NCBI GenBank assembly: GCA_902762795.1
Contig: CACWPM010000012.1
Coordinates: 62,001-126,000 of the forward strand
DNA: 64,000 bases
Direction of reading: 5' to 3'
DNA from: Fibrobacter succinogenes
GTDB taxonomy: Bacteria > Fibrobacterota > Fibrobacteria > Fibrobacterales > Fibrobacteraceae
Under the pieces are notes generated by a model that made no database searches, had not been told where the DNA came from, and saw only the letters and a list, made by a program, of their open reading frames with translations. Shown in pieces: positions 52,387 to 60,810 of this stretch (positions are counted from its first letter, which is position 1; every line of letters begins with the position of its first letter). A program made the translations under genes and the position numbers.

Positions 52387-53418
52387 CTAAGTTGGAACGT
52401 CATTTGGCGCTATTTTCTTCACTTTTGTTTTACGAGTGGACTCAAAAATGTATTGTAGAACACGTTCCTGAGTCCATGCATATGATCCGGTAAACACGGC
52501 TGATATGGAATTATATAACGGAAAATCGGGATTTCTATGCCCAAGATTGTTCAAAACCCGAACTTCCACGTTTTGCATACCGAACGTCGGAAGTTCAAAG
52601 GAAATGGAAAAATGCTGCTCCGGCTTGCAATCCTCGATAAGCCCAAGCAAAATACCGCCAGCCGAAAGGTCGTAGAGCACGCCCGAATGGGTTTCACCGT
52701 TTGAAAACGTTGCGACAACGGGAAAATCGACAATTTGACGGATCCACTTACGCAATTGCTCCTTGTCCAACTGGTCGCTATGGGTAAAGACGACTTTATC
52801 CGGGGTAGCGGCAAGCACCGGGAGCTTGATCGAATAAACAGCGTCATTCATGCGGGTCCAGCGAATAAGCACACGCGAACCCGTCAGCATTTTGGCTATC
52901 GTCTCGGAACCGTCGATTTTTACACTCCAAGTCTTTTCGGAACGGGTCAAAATTTTCGAATGCTTAAAAATTTGCCCACCGTCAAGTTCCAGGTCCACAC
53001 GATCGCCAACATTGAACTGCCTTGTCGAACAGACCATCGTCAGAGGATTGGACCCCGTAAAGTCCATCTTGCGTCTGAGAGAAGCGACGGCCTCCAACGT
53101 CTCGTCACGGACAGAGAACACGTTACGGATACGGTAAAACTCCGAGACAGCGATTTCAAAAAGTCCGGAAGAATTCAGCACGGCATCCTTGTTCTCGAAC
53201 TTGGACGACCGAACCAGCTTTTCCAGTGTACGCACTTCCTTGGGCGTAAACTCGAACGCCTTGATTTTCTCGTTGAACGCATCCGTACCAAACATCACTT
53301 CATTTTCGCGACGGTTGTACATAAGCTGAATTTCAATCAGCACAAGCGCTACAAACGGGAGCACCGGAAGGATATAGTACTGGAACATTTTCCAGATTTC
53401 TTGAAAGACGCTAGCCAT
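52387..53418 (-). CDS. Membrane-anchored PilZ-domain protein (c-di-GMP sensor)
   Basis: 343 residues from ATG 53418. One membrane segment near the N-terminus (YYILPVLPFVALVLIEIQLM) is followed by a helical region. Then comes a YcgR-like domain (FNVGDRVDLELDGGQIFKHS) and a PilZ domain with RKWIR (RxxxR) and DLSAGG (DxSxxG), both c-di-GMP contact motifs intact. Lies 14 bases after the pyrC' stop and just before pilM, so it is transcribed with the pyr genes and could tune pilus or adhesion output to c-di-GMP. Confidence 0.85.
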   Translation of the reverse strand: MASVFQEIWKMFQYYILPVLPFVALVLIEIQLMYNRRENEVMFGTDAFNEKIKAFEFTPKEVRTLEKLVRSSKFENKDAVLNSSGLFEIAVSEFYRIRNVFSVRDETLEAVASLRRKMDFTGSNPLTMVCSTRQFNVGDRVDLELDGGQIFKHSKILTRSEKTWSVKIDGSETIAKMLTGSRVLIRWTRMNDAVYSIKLPVLAATPDKVVFTHSDQLDKEQLRKWIRQIVDFPVVATFSNGETHSGVLYDLSAGGILLGLIEDCKPEQHFSISFELPTFGMQNVEVRVLNNLGHRNPDFPLYNSISAVFTGSYAWTQERVLQYIFESTRKTKVKKIAPNDVPT

Positions 53419-53432
53419 CGACGCCCACCTGG

Positions 53433-54692
53433 TTATAAAACAGTCCAAGCTCCGTTGATGTAAGAAGCCAGGATGGATGACGGCAGTCTCATGTTCATAA
53501 GCGGAGAATTGCAGACATGACCGGCAAAGTCACCTTCAACGACCACATGCGGTCTATCTGGAGCAAACACGACTACGTTGTCATGAGCCGAGTCCGCACC
53601 TGCCAGACGGGCAGGAGCAATCGAGAGAAGTTCAATTGCACGTGCCTCGCCCACCTTAGCAACAAGCTTGTTCCAAATAGCGGGGAGAGCGACCTCCAGC
53701 GACAGAGCTCCCGGCACGGAATCTTCGAAGTTCACGACCGTATCCTGTCGAAGCACCGGCGTGTGGTTCATGCTAATCGCATTGACCGTTCCATCGGCAA
53801 GGCCTTGCCACAAGGCTTCGCAATCATCCGCCGAGCGGATTGGCGGAAGAATGTGGTATGCCGAATCGAGCTTTTCTAGGCTGGAATCGTCAAGTAGCAG
53901 GTGGTAAAGTCCGACATCGCAAGTGACGTCCATGCCTTGTCGGCGCGCATTGCGGACAAGTTCCAACGTTTCACCGCAGGTGACCTGCTTGAAGTGCACC
54001 GGCACCTGAAGAAAACGAGCCGTTTCGAGAACCGTGTAGGCGGCAATCGTTTCCGCGATACGCGGAATGCCCTTCATGCCAAGCATGTCGGAATAAGCGC
54101 CTTCGTGAACACAACCGCTGTGACGGAGAGTCTTGTCCATCGGCTGAAAGAAAAAACGCTTGCCAGTCATCTTGCCATATTCCATCGCCAAACGGAGAAA
54201 GCGAGAATGCGGAATAGCACCATTACCATCGCCAAAACCGGCAACGCCTGCTTCGGCAAGTTCAATCATTTCGGCCAAACTATCCGTGCCAAAGCCTTTA
54301 CTGTAAGCACCGAGGAACTTTATATCAAAAGCGGATTCGCCACGTTCTTCGGACTTGAATCGGTTCACCATTGCAGTAAACTTGTCTGCATCATCGATCG
54401 GGTTTGCTGCGCTTTCGTAAAGGCCACCGTAGAAACCGCCCTTGCGCAAGGCTTCGAATCCATCGTCAAACGTATAGACGTCATCGCGGAGCGGTTCCAT
54501 AAAGTCAAGGCCAAGGCCAAAGAGGGCCGGCATCACAAGCGCGCCATTGCAGTCAAATTCAACCGTTTCGGCATTGGCGCAAGCGTCCAGGCGAACTTCA
54601 CGCTCCAGTTCAAAAGACTTACCGTTCCAGAACTTTGCATTTTTCAGAACAACATTCACAAGACGACCCTTACAAGGTTTACGCATTTTCAT
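53433..54692 (-). CDS. Dihydroorotase-like protein lacking catalytic residues (PyrC')
   Basis: 419 residues from ATG 54692, which has GGAGG ahead and overlaps the end of pyrB by 14 bases. The fold order is that of type I dihydroorotase, but zinc ligands are lost. The usual DxHxHxREP block reads FGLGLDFMEP, and the terminal DHAPH reads MNHTPV; a later PPIRS block remains. Catalysis is therefore unlikely. In Pseudomonas a similarly inactive PyrC' is needed for assembly of the PyrB dodecamer, and the overlap with pyrB supports the same role here. A working dihydroorotase must lie elsewhere. Confidence 0.85.
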   Translation of the reverse strand: MKMRKPCKGRLVNVVLKNAKFWNGKSFELEREVRLDACANAETVEFDCNGALVMPALFGLGLDFMEPLRDDVYTFDDGFEALRKGGFYGGLYESAANPIDDADKFTAMVNRFKSEERGESAFDIKFLGAYSKGFGTDSLAEMIELAEAGVAGFGDGNGAIPHSRFLRLAMEYGKMTGKRFFFQPMDKTLRHSGCVHEGAYSDMLGMKGIPRIAETIAAYTVLETARFLQVPVHFKQVTCGETLELVRNARRQGMDVTCDVGLYHLLLDDSSLEKLDSAYHILPPIRSADDCEALWQGLADGTVNAISMNHTPVLRQDTVVNFEDSVPGALSLEVALPAIWNKLVAKVGEARAIELLSIAPARLAGADSAHDNVVVFAPDRPHVVVEGDFAGHVCNSPLMNMRLPSSILASYINGAWTVL

Positions 54693-55620
54693 TGTTGCGA
54701 CCTCCAGCCAAAAGGAAGAGAACAGCCATACGGACAGCCACACCGTTGGTCACCTGATCAAGAATAACAGAATGTTCACCATCGGCGATGTCGGAATCAA
54801 GTTCCACACCCCGATTGATTGGCCCCGGATGCATGATGATAACCTTGTCCTTAGCGCATTCGAGAAGCTCATCCGTGATGCCGAACGTGTTGCGGTATTC
54901 GCGCATGCTCGGGAGGAGGGCGTCATCCATGCGTTCTTTCTGCAAGCGGAGCGCAATGATGGCATCGGCGTTCGCGACAGCCTTCTTCACATCCGGTTCC
55001 CACGTCACGTGGTCCATGAGGTCCGTATTGCGCGGCACAAGCGTCGAAGGTCCGCAGAGCGTCACGTGGGCGCCCATCGTGGACATGCCCCAAAGGTTAC
55101 TGCGGGCCACGCGGCTGTGACGGATATCGCCAATGATCGTGACGTTCTTGCCTTCAAGCGTTCCAAGCTTTTCTTCTATCGTGAGCATGTCGAGGAGCGC
55201 CTGCGTCGGGTGTTCGTGCGCACCGTCGCCCGCATTCACGATAATCGCTTTGCTGTTGTCTGCAAGGAACTTCGGCACGCCTGTCCCCTTATGACGGACT
55301 ACCACGATATCGATCTTCATCGCTTCGATATTCCTGAGCGTATCGACGAGCGTTTCGCCCTTCTTGACGCTCGAATTCGAGCTTGCGAAGTTCACCGTGT
55401 CGGCGGAGAGGCGCTTTTCGGCGAGCTCAAAACTTGTGCGCGTGCGAGTACTGTTCTCAAAGAACAAGTTCACGACCGTCATGCCCCGGAGGCTAGGCAC
55501 CTTCTTGACCGGACGTTCAAGAATTTCGCGGAACTGTTTTGCATGGTCCAAAATCAGTCGGATATCATGCTTGGATACCCCACGGAGTCCAAACAAGTGT
55601 TTAATTTCCAAAGCGCTCAC
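54679..55620 (-). CDS. pyrB: Aspartate carbamoyltransferase catalytic subunit
   Basis: 313 residues, normal length. It forms carbamoyl-aspartate in pyrimidine synthesis. Carbamoyl-phosphate loop FENSTRTRTSFELAEKRL, HEHPTQALLD, and the aspartate-binding end with MHPGPINRGVE are intact. The start is GTG (55620), two bases after the pyrR stop, with GGAGG ahead. Sits between pyrR and pyrC', the order seen in Pseudomonas-type pyr operons. Confidence 0.95.
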   Translation of the reverse strand: MSALEIKHLFGLRGVSKHDIRLILDHAKQFREILERPVKKVPSLRGMTVVNLFFENSTRTRTSFELAEKRLSADTVNFASSNSSVKKGETLVDTLRNIEAMKIDIVVVRHKGTGVPKFLADNSKAIIVNAGDGAHEHPTQALLDMLTIEEKLGTLEGKNVTIIGDIRHSRVARSNLWGMSTMGAHVTLCGPSTLVPRNTDLMDHVTWEPDVKKAVANADAIIALRLQKERMDDALLPSMREYRNTFGITDELLECAKDKVIIMHPGPINRGVELDSDIADGEHSVILDQVTNGVAVRMAVLFLLAGGRNNENA

Positions 55621-55621
55621 T

Positions 55622-56179
55622 TTACGCCTCCACTTCTACGAGATAAACGGAATTTTCTTTATCAATGGGATCGATAGAAACACGGACTTCCTGGTTCTTT
55701 GCCGTCTCGACCGTCAGCCCGACGCAGTCGGGCGCAATCGGAAGTTCACGATGACCACGATCGACAAGCACGCAAAGGCGAATTGCAGCCGGACGTCCCA
55801 AGTCCAAAATAGCACGCATGGCAGCTAGCGAGGAACGACCCGTATAGAGCACGTCATCGACAAGAATAACGGTCTTGCCTTCCACCGAAGCAGGCATTTC
55901 GGTAAAACGCATTTCTGTCGCCACCTTCTTGCGGTAGTGGAAGTCGTCACGGTAATACGTGGCATCGAGGCTACCCATTTCGATAGGCTTGCCAAATTTC
56001 TGGGTCATGCGTTCGGTGAGCTTTTTTGCCAGCGGAATGCCGCGGCTAGCCATGCCGAGTACAATCATGTTATCGGCGGACGGATGCATTTTAGCAATCT
56101 TCGCCGCCATTTCGTCCAGCGCAAATTCCATCGTCTGCGCTGTAAGAAGCTCGCTTACTTTTTTGCAGTTATCGTTCAT
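55622..56179 (-). CDS. pyrR: PyrR: pyr regulator / uracil phosphoribosyltransferase
   Basis: 185 residues. The PRPP-binding motif VILVDDVLYTGRSSLAAMRAI and the LCVLVDRGHRELPIAPD block are typical of PyrR. PyrR binds pyr mRNA in Gram-positives and attenuates transcription when UMP is high; it also makes UMP from uracil and PRPP. I see no PyrR-binding consensus in the upstream 170 bases, so the regulatory role here is open. First gene of the leftward pyr operon; heptamers lie immediately upstream. Confidence 0.93.
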   Translation of the reverse strand: MNDNCKKVSELLTAQTMEFALDEMAAKIAKMHPSADNMIVLGMASRGIPLAKKLTERMTQKFGKPIEMGSLDATYYRDDFHYRKKVATEMRFTEMPASVEGKTVILVDDVLYTGRSSLAAMRAILDLGRPAAIRLCVLVDRGHRELPIAPDCVGLTVETAKNQEVRVSIDPIDKENSVYLVEVEA

Positions 56180-56183
56180 ATTA

Positions 56184-56260
56184 ATAGTAGGAAGTAGACA
56201 GTAGGAAGTAGTCAGTTGTTAATGGTTAATAAAGACAGTAGGAAGTTGTCAGTGATTAGG
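56184..56260. repeat. TAGGAAG heptamer run before pyrR
   Basis: TAGTAGG AAGTAGA CAGTAGG AAGTAGT CAG, then a broken second stretch with AGACAGTAGGAAGTTGTCAG. Occupies the place where a pyr leader would be. Confidence 0.75.
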
Positions 56261-56345
56261 TTTCAGTTCTAGAATATAGAGTTCAGAACTTAAATGAGTC
56301 ATCCTCGACCGTGAGGGAGGGGATCCATACTGTTCTAGAAGGACT

Positions 56346-56412
56346 ACATTCATTTTCATTCCTCAGTCATAACAAAAATACCTGATGACAGAAAGAATGT
56401 AGTTTTTTTAGG
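56346..56412 (+). other. Stem-loop with T-run (terminator or small RNA end)
   Basis: CTACATTC pairs with GAATGTAG across ~45 bases, with an inner GTCAT/ATGAC stem and TTTTTTT after. No gene ends just before it. The remaining gap to 56575 shows TATATTT-like AT-rich sequence (56452) and a GGGGCAAAGCCCC hairpin (56535-56547). Confidence 0.45.
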
Positions 56413-56575
56413 GGCTATTTGATGCAACAAGTTGTAAAACACCCGCTATATTTGTATATATAGGCAAAACATTGCGTTACGTAGAGAAACCGCAAAAATA
56501 TTTTTGCCCGTAGCTCAAAGCGTAGCGACCTCACAGGGGCAAAGCCCCGACATTAAACCATTCAAGGAGCCCCAA

Positions 56576-57127
56576 ATGGCATTTAATCAGCTAGACAAAC
56601 CGCAGGCCGGCGAAACCATAGCCATCATGAAAACCAACCACGGAACCATGAAACTCCGCCTTTTCGAAGAAATCGTTGGTGAATGCGCCACAAACTTCAT
56701 TGAACTTGCAAAGCAGGGCAAGTACGACGGAGCCCCGTTCCACCGTATCATCAAGGATTTCATGATCCAGGGCGGTGACTTCACCCGCAAAAACGGTACC
56801 GGCGGTCACGCCGCTCAAGGTCCAGGCTCAACCATCGGCGACAAGTACGATAGCCGCCTCACCCACGTCCGCGGCGCTCTGAGCTGGGCAAAGACAGCCA
56901 TGCCGCATAGCATCGGCAGCCAGTTCTTCATCGTCCACGGCAACAACGTACACTTCCTCGACCACGACCAGTGCGGCCCGGGCCCGGCAGACGGTTACTC
57001 CGTATTCGGTCAGCTTTACGAAGGCTTCGAAGTGCTCGATGAAATCGCTGGCGTCGATACCGACCGCATGGACCGCCCGTACGATGACGTGATCATCGAA
57101 TCCGTCACAATTGAAAAGGCTGTTTAG
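56576..57127 (+). CDS. Cyclophilin-type peptidyl-prolyl isomerase
   Basis: 183 residues. TNHGTMKLRLFEE, the catalytic FHRIIKDFMIQGGDFTRKNGTGG with Arg/Phe/Gln of the active site, and GSQFFIVHGNNVHFLDH, YSVFGQLYEGFEVLDEI are full cyclophilin blocks. No signal peptide, so a cytoplasmic protein-folding enzyme. AAGGAG seven bases before ATG 56576 fixes the start; 24 further upstream codons are open but non-conserved. Single gene; a heptamer inverted repeat follows. Confidence 0.92.
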   Translation: MAFNQLDKPQAGETIAIMKTNHGTMKLRLFEEIVGECATNFIELAKQGKYDGAPFHRIIKDFMIQGGDFTRKNGTGGHAAQGPGSTIGDKYDSRLTHVRGALSWAKTAMPHSIGSQFFIVHGNNVHFLDHDQCGPGPADGYSVFGQLYEGFEVLDEIAGVDTDRMDRPYDDVIIESVTIEKAV

Positions 57128-57207
57128 ACGAAAGACGAGAGACGAAAGACGAAAGATATTTTTTTGACTTGTGCGAAGCACCATTAATCCTCTTTCGTCT
57201 TTCGTCT
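57128..57207. repeat. GACGAAA heptamers forming a 17-bp inverted repeat
   Basis: GACGAAA GACGAGA GACGAAA GACGAAA after the cyclophilin stop; AGACGAAAGACGAAAGA (57140-57156) is exactly complementary to 57191-57207. With 34 bases between, it could act as a terminator, though no T-run follows the right arm. Confidence 0.8.
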
Positions 57208-57274
57208 ATAGGCTCGCAGAGCCGTTCTTTCGTCTACCAGTAATTTTTTTTTCAAAAAAATTCACTGGTAACCC

Positions 57275-57305
57275 TTGACACGTACAGCTATTCATTCTAT
57301 ATTTG
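57275..57305 (+). promoter_or_regulatory. tRNA-Ala promoter
   Basis: TTGACA (57275-57280), 17-base spacer, TATATTTG (57298-57305), then TGCGCGTC before the tRNA. Confidence 0.85.
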
Positions 57306-57316
57306 TGCGCGTCCTC

Positions 57317-57389
57317 GGGGTTATAGCTCAGTTGGTAGAGCGCCTGCATGGCATGCAGGAGGTCAGGAGTTCGACTCTCCTTAGCTCCA
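57317..57389 (+). tRNA. tRNA-Ala (anticodon GGC)
   Basis: Acceptor GGGGTTA / TAGCTCC, D-arm AGCTCAGTTGGTAGAGC, anticodon stem CCTGC / GCAGG around ATGGCAT, T-arm with GTTCGACTC. Discriminator A; CCA not encoded. Confidence 0.95.
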
Positions 57390-57393
57390 TTAA

Positions 57394-57423
57394 AAAGACT
57401 CGCTAAAAGCGGGTCTTTTTTTT
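57394..57423 (+). terminator. Terminator after tRNA-Ala
   Basis: AAAGACTCGC / GCGGGTCTTT stem (one G-T pair), TAAAA loop, T-run. Confidence 0.88.
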
Positions 57424-57495
57424 ACCCCAAAATAGCCCCATACGCAACATTTAGCCGTCATTATAAAATAATAATTTTGTATTTTATCCAATACT

Positions 57496-59508
57496 ATGGT
57501 CAGGCTTACAAAAATTTCGTCACTCATTCTCACCGCCGGGAGCGCTTTAGCCATTGCCGGCACGGGCTCGAACACCATCTGCGATGCATCTAAGATGGAC
57601 GCATTCGCTTACGAGGATTGCATTGCTGTCCAGAGAGGAGCAAAACTCGACAACACGGATTTTTCCGAAAGGACAGCCCCGCCTGCAGAACTGATTTCAG
57701 AATCATATGTGGAGCCGTTCTTATACGACCCGTTCAATCGCGACGCCTACCTTACATCTTCATTCGGAGAAAACCGTGGCACACGTTACCACGCCGGCAT
57801 CGATTATTCCACACAAATGGAAGAGGGCTGGGCAATCTTCGCCCCGGAAAACGGATACGTCAAAGAAATCAAGACCTCGCCTTTCGGATACGGCAAAGTA
57901 ATGTTTTTTGAAGGCGAAAGCGGAAAGACCTGGGTTTTCGCGCACCAGAGCAGCTTCACCCCCGCTATAGAAAAGCTAGTGCGCCAAAAGCAGTACGCCA
58001 CACAAAGTAACGACATTTCAATCAAGCCCAACATCAGATTCCGCAAAGGCGATACACTCACATTCTCGGGAAGCACCGGCATTGGAAACCCGCACCTGCA
58101 CCTCGAAGTGCGTTTGAACAAAGACGAAATCACATCGCCTTGTCAACTGGGAGTCAAGTGCCTCGACACGATTGCCCCTCAAATTTTTGGCGTAGCCGTA
58201 TGGCAAGGGAACGAACTAGCCCTCACCACGGACGACGCGTTTCGCAGGGGCTGCGTCGAAACCCCCGTCAAAAATGAATTTAACTTGTCCATGGCCATAA
58301 AAATTGCAGACTACAGCCGTGAACCCAAAGAAAATCCTATGGCCATCCGCAGGCTAGAACTGTGGCGCTATGACGACAAGATCTATAGTAAAGTAATGGA
58401 CAATCTGAGCTATAAAAAAATGATTGACATCCGCAATGAATTACTATGGGCAGAAGAAGCGGACACAGCCGGTGATTGGCACTATATAAACGCAAAGCTC
58501 GGTCCAATATCCACTTATAGGCTCGAAATCGAAGACTTCAGCGGGCATGTCATCCGGCGAGAGTTCAACTTCCACAAATCATGCAACAACAATGGGAATA
58601 TAATTCTCACCAAGAACCAGAATACGCCTCTTTACACATTCTTGAGCAAGAGTATGCTTGATATTTACCGCTGCGAATCCGGCTACAAGTTTATTGCGCT
58701 GAACAAGGATGAACAAATTATCAACAACGATCTTTGCAAAATTTTCGACCACAATAAACCGCTCCCCATCGGGAAAATCGTCGAGACCTTCCCCGAGACT
58801 CGATTTATCCGCTACAGTGCGGACGCATCTTCTACCGGCACAGGCCGCAGCGTGAACGAGAAAATTTCCATTTACCCTTACGGAAAATACAAGACAAGCA
58901 TCAACTGGTTCACGCAAATTGGACATGCAAAAATTTCTCAAAAGATTTCTGGCATTCCTGCAGTCGGAGACACGTCGCAGCGCGTACTAGCCGTGACACG
59001 AAACCAAACCGACAGCGTGGACATCTACGAATTCCATCCCAAAGGTTTGCAGTTCTATGGCAAATGGAACGTTTGCATCGAAAATGACAACAATCCAGCC
59101 CCGCTCTATTGGCTTGGCGAAACAACTCGCAGATGGTTCTATTTCGAAAAACAAACCGGAGGGAAAAACCGCTGCGTTACAACAAATGAACTTAGAGACC
59201 TCGCAAATATTTCTGACGAAGACGGCATCACGCTAGGCTTTCCTTATTGGGCAGAAGCATTGGTAGGAGGAACGTACCAGGCCGCGCTAAAAATTCCACT
59301 CTATTCAAGATACGCCGGCATCCCGGACGGTAATGCCATCACCGTCAAAGCCGACAACAAGTGGATCGCCGCGGAATACGATTCCGAGCCGCGTGAAATC
59401 ATCGTTCTTGGCGAAGCACTCCCCGATGCCGGTGAAACGATCACCGTTGAAATTACGGACGATTCCAAACGCAAGACAACGAAAGAATTCATTGTTCCTG
59501 GATTTTAA
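57496..59508 (+). CDS. Secreted M23-family peptidase-like protein
   Basis: 670 residues. The signal peptide lies in the first ~22 residues (LILTAGSALAIAG). Residues ~80-210 form the LytM/M23 domain: YLTSSFGENRGTRYHAGIDY with the His and Asp ligands, the FAHQSS segment, and GIGNPHLHLEVRL with the HxH ligand, so the zinc site is complete. The remaining ~450 residues are beta-rich with few Cys and unknown role, possibly wall or substrate binding. It should cut peptidoglycan peptides in the periplasm or outside. No Shine-Dalgarno; starts ~70 bases after the tRNA terminator. Confidence 0.83.
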   Translation: MVRLTKISSLILTAGSALAIAGTGSNTICDASKMDAFAYEDCIAVQRGAKLDNTDFSERTAPPAELISESYVEPFLYDPFNRDAYLTSSFGENRGTRYHAGIDYSTQMEEGWAIFAPENGYVKEIKTSPFGYGKVMFFEGESGKTWVFAHQSSFTPAIEKLVRQKQYATQSNDISIKPNIRFRKGDTLTFSGSTGIGNPHLHLEVRLNKDEITSPCQLGVKCLDTIAPQIFGVAVWQGNELALTTDDAFRRGCVETPVKNEFNLSMAIKIADYSREPKENPMAIRRLELWRYDDKIYSKVMDNLSYKKMIDIRNELLWAEEADTAGDWHYINAKLGPISTYRLEIEDFSGHVIRREFNFHKSCNNNGNIILTKNQNTPLYTFLSKSMLDIYRCESGYKFIALNKDEQIINNDLCKIFDHNKPLPIGKIVETFPETRFIRYSADASSTGTGRSVNEKISIYPYGKYKTSINWFTQIGHAKISQKISGIPAVGDTSQRVLAVTRNQTDSVDIYEFHPKGLQFYGKWNVCIENDNNPAPLYWLGETTRRWFYFEKQTGGKNRCVTTNELRDLANISDEDGITLGFPYWAEALVGGTYQAALKIPLYSRYAGIPDGNAITVKADNKWIAAEYDSEPREIIVLGEALPDAGETITVEITDDSKRKTTKEFIVPGF

Positions 59509-59547
59509 AAATTACATACCTTTATAAACAAAGCAAAAGGAGATTTT

Positions 59548-59919
59548 ATGAACATTTTAAAAATGGGACCGTTATTAGCCTTGACCGTAACATTTGGACT
59601 AACTGCCTGCAGCGATAGCAGTTCAAGCGACAATTCTTGTCAAGTGCTTTCCCAAGATCCGCTTGTCATCGAATCTATCCAACAGGGAAACAAGACCGAA
59701 ACAACCCTCATACTGAAAGACAACAAAGTCATCGAAACCATTAAAGCAGACCAAAACATTCCAGACGATGTTTGCATGCTCTACAAAAACGATTCCGATT
59801 ATGGCCATGTCGATTGCACCGGGAACACCATCACGGCAACCAGCAAAGAAAGCTACAGTGAAAGTGATTTCGCGTCTTTAAAAAAACAATTTATACATTC
59901 GTGCCAAGCAAACAACTAA
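59548..59919 (+). CDS. Small lipoprotein of unknown function
   Basis: 123 residues. Leader MNILKMGPLLALTVTFGLTAC, Cys21 lipidated, followed by SDSSSSD, a short form of the poly-Ser linker. The mature part is acidic with four Cys (NSCQVL, DDVCML, VDCTG, HSCQANN), allowing two disulfides. AAAAGGAG precedes the ATG. Its TAA shares bases with the TAG of the converging deacetylase-like gene. Possibly co-transcribed with the M23 gene 39 bases upstream; no motif gives a role. Confidence 0.78.
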   Translation: MNILKMGPLLALTVTFGLTACSDSSSSDNSCQVLSQDPLVIESIQQGNKTETTLILKDNKVIETIKADQNIPDDVCMLYKNDSDYGHVDCTGNTITATSKESYSESDFASLKKQFIHSCQANN

Positions 59920-60671
59920 AGTTCGCTATAGTGGACTAGCTTACGGTTGTTGTCCAGCGCCTCACGGATTGTATCGCAAACAACATCACGCATTCGCGGA
60001 TAATCCACGGGATGGACAGCAAGTCTAGGAAGTCCCACCGGGAGTCTCATGATAAAGGCCGCATAAGCGATGGCGGCCTTTTCTGTAACCTTCGGGATGC
60101 CAGCAAAACTTGCCACAGGCGAAGCATAACGCACGCCACCTGCAGTCGTGATCGAAAAGCGGTCTTCGTACAACATTTTTTCTGCACGGACTTGCCCCGG
60201 CAAGAATTTGTTACTGAACCACGTCGGTGGAACAAAAGCGACCGGTCTAAAACCATCTTTTTGCAAAGCTTTTTCAGCGCCACACTTTTCTTGCGGAAAA
60301 TAAAAAAGCGTATTCCACGCCACGAGTGCAGCTTGCAAAAGACGGCTAGATTCATATTCACTAAGCCCAGCAAATTCAGCCTCGCCTCCCGTGAGGTTCA
60401 TGCCCACGAGGCCTGCATAACTGCGGCCCTGGCTAAATTCGGCCTTGTGCTTAAAGCCATGAAGAGCAAGTTCAAATCCTTCCGATTTTAGACAAGCAAG
60501 CGTGCGACGAAAGTCATCTATAGCATCTGCCGTCGCATTTTCCGTATCGGGAATCACCAAGACACTGAATGGCCTCCCCGCCAATTCTTTGAGTTCTTCA
60601 AGAATCGGGGTCACTTTTTGGTAATTCCAAACGCTAAAATCATGAAAACAAAGAAGGAATCGCTTGTGCAT
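59916..60671 (-). CDS. Polysaccharide-deacetylase-like protein (DUF2334 type)
   Basis: 251 residues from ATG 60671. LLCFHDFSVWN gives the H-D pair typical of the deacetylase/DUF2334 barrel start, FSVLVIPDTEN the next strand, and FELALHGFKHKAEF the HxxxH-like metal motif. FVPPTWFSN and LAVHPVDYPRMRD are later barrel strands. Likely a cytoplasmic or membrane-associated carbohydrate esterase; substrate unknown. The open frame extends 28 codons upstream through a hydrophobic stretch but over heptamer DNA, so I reject that start. Ends by overlapping the converging small lipoprotein gene by four bases. Confidence 0.75.
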   Translation of the reverse strand: MHKRFLLCFHDFSVWNYQKVTPILEELKELAGRPFSVLVIPDTENATADAIDDFRRTLACLKSEGFELALHGFKHKAEFSQGRSYAGLVGMNLTGGEAEFAGLSEYESSRLLQAALVAWNTLFYFPQEKCGAEKALQKDGFRPVAFVPPTWFSNKFLPGQVRAEKMLYEDRFSITTAGGVRYASPVASFAGIPKVTEKAAIAYAAFIMRLPVGLPRLAVHPVDYPRMRDVVCDTIREALDNNRKLVHYSEL

Positions 60672-60691
60672 GATAAGAATTATAGAAAAAA

Positions 60692-60790
60692 GAAGTAGAC
60701 AGGAGACAGTAGGCAGTAGACAGGAAATAGCGAAAAAAACGCACCAAATTAGCAAAACACTTCCTACCTCCTACATCCTACTTCCTAGTA
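60692..60790. repeat. TAGACAG heptamers with inverted partner before uppP
   Basis: TAGACAG GAGACAG TAGGCAG TAGACAG on the left and TTCCTAC CTCCTAC ATCCTAC TTCCTAG on the right are opposite orientations of the same family. Confidence 0.75.
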
Positions 60791-60810
60791 AAAGCTACAT
60801 TTACCTTACT

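Noticed and set aside
56180-56350. PyrR-binding attenuator in front of pyrR
   Set aside because: No PyrR-binding consensus or terminator/antiterminator pair seen on the minus strand; the region is mainly heptamers.
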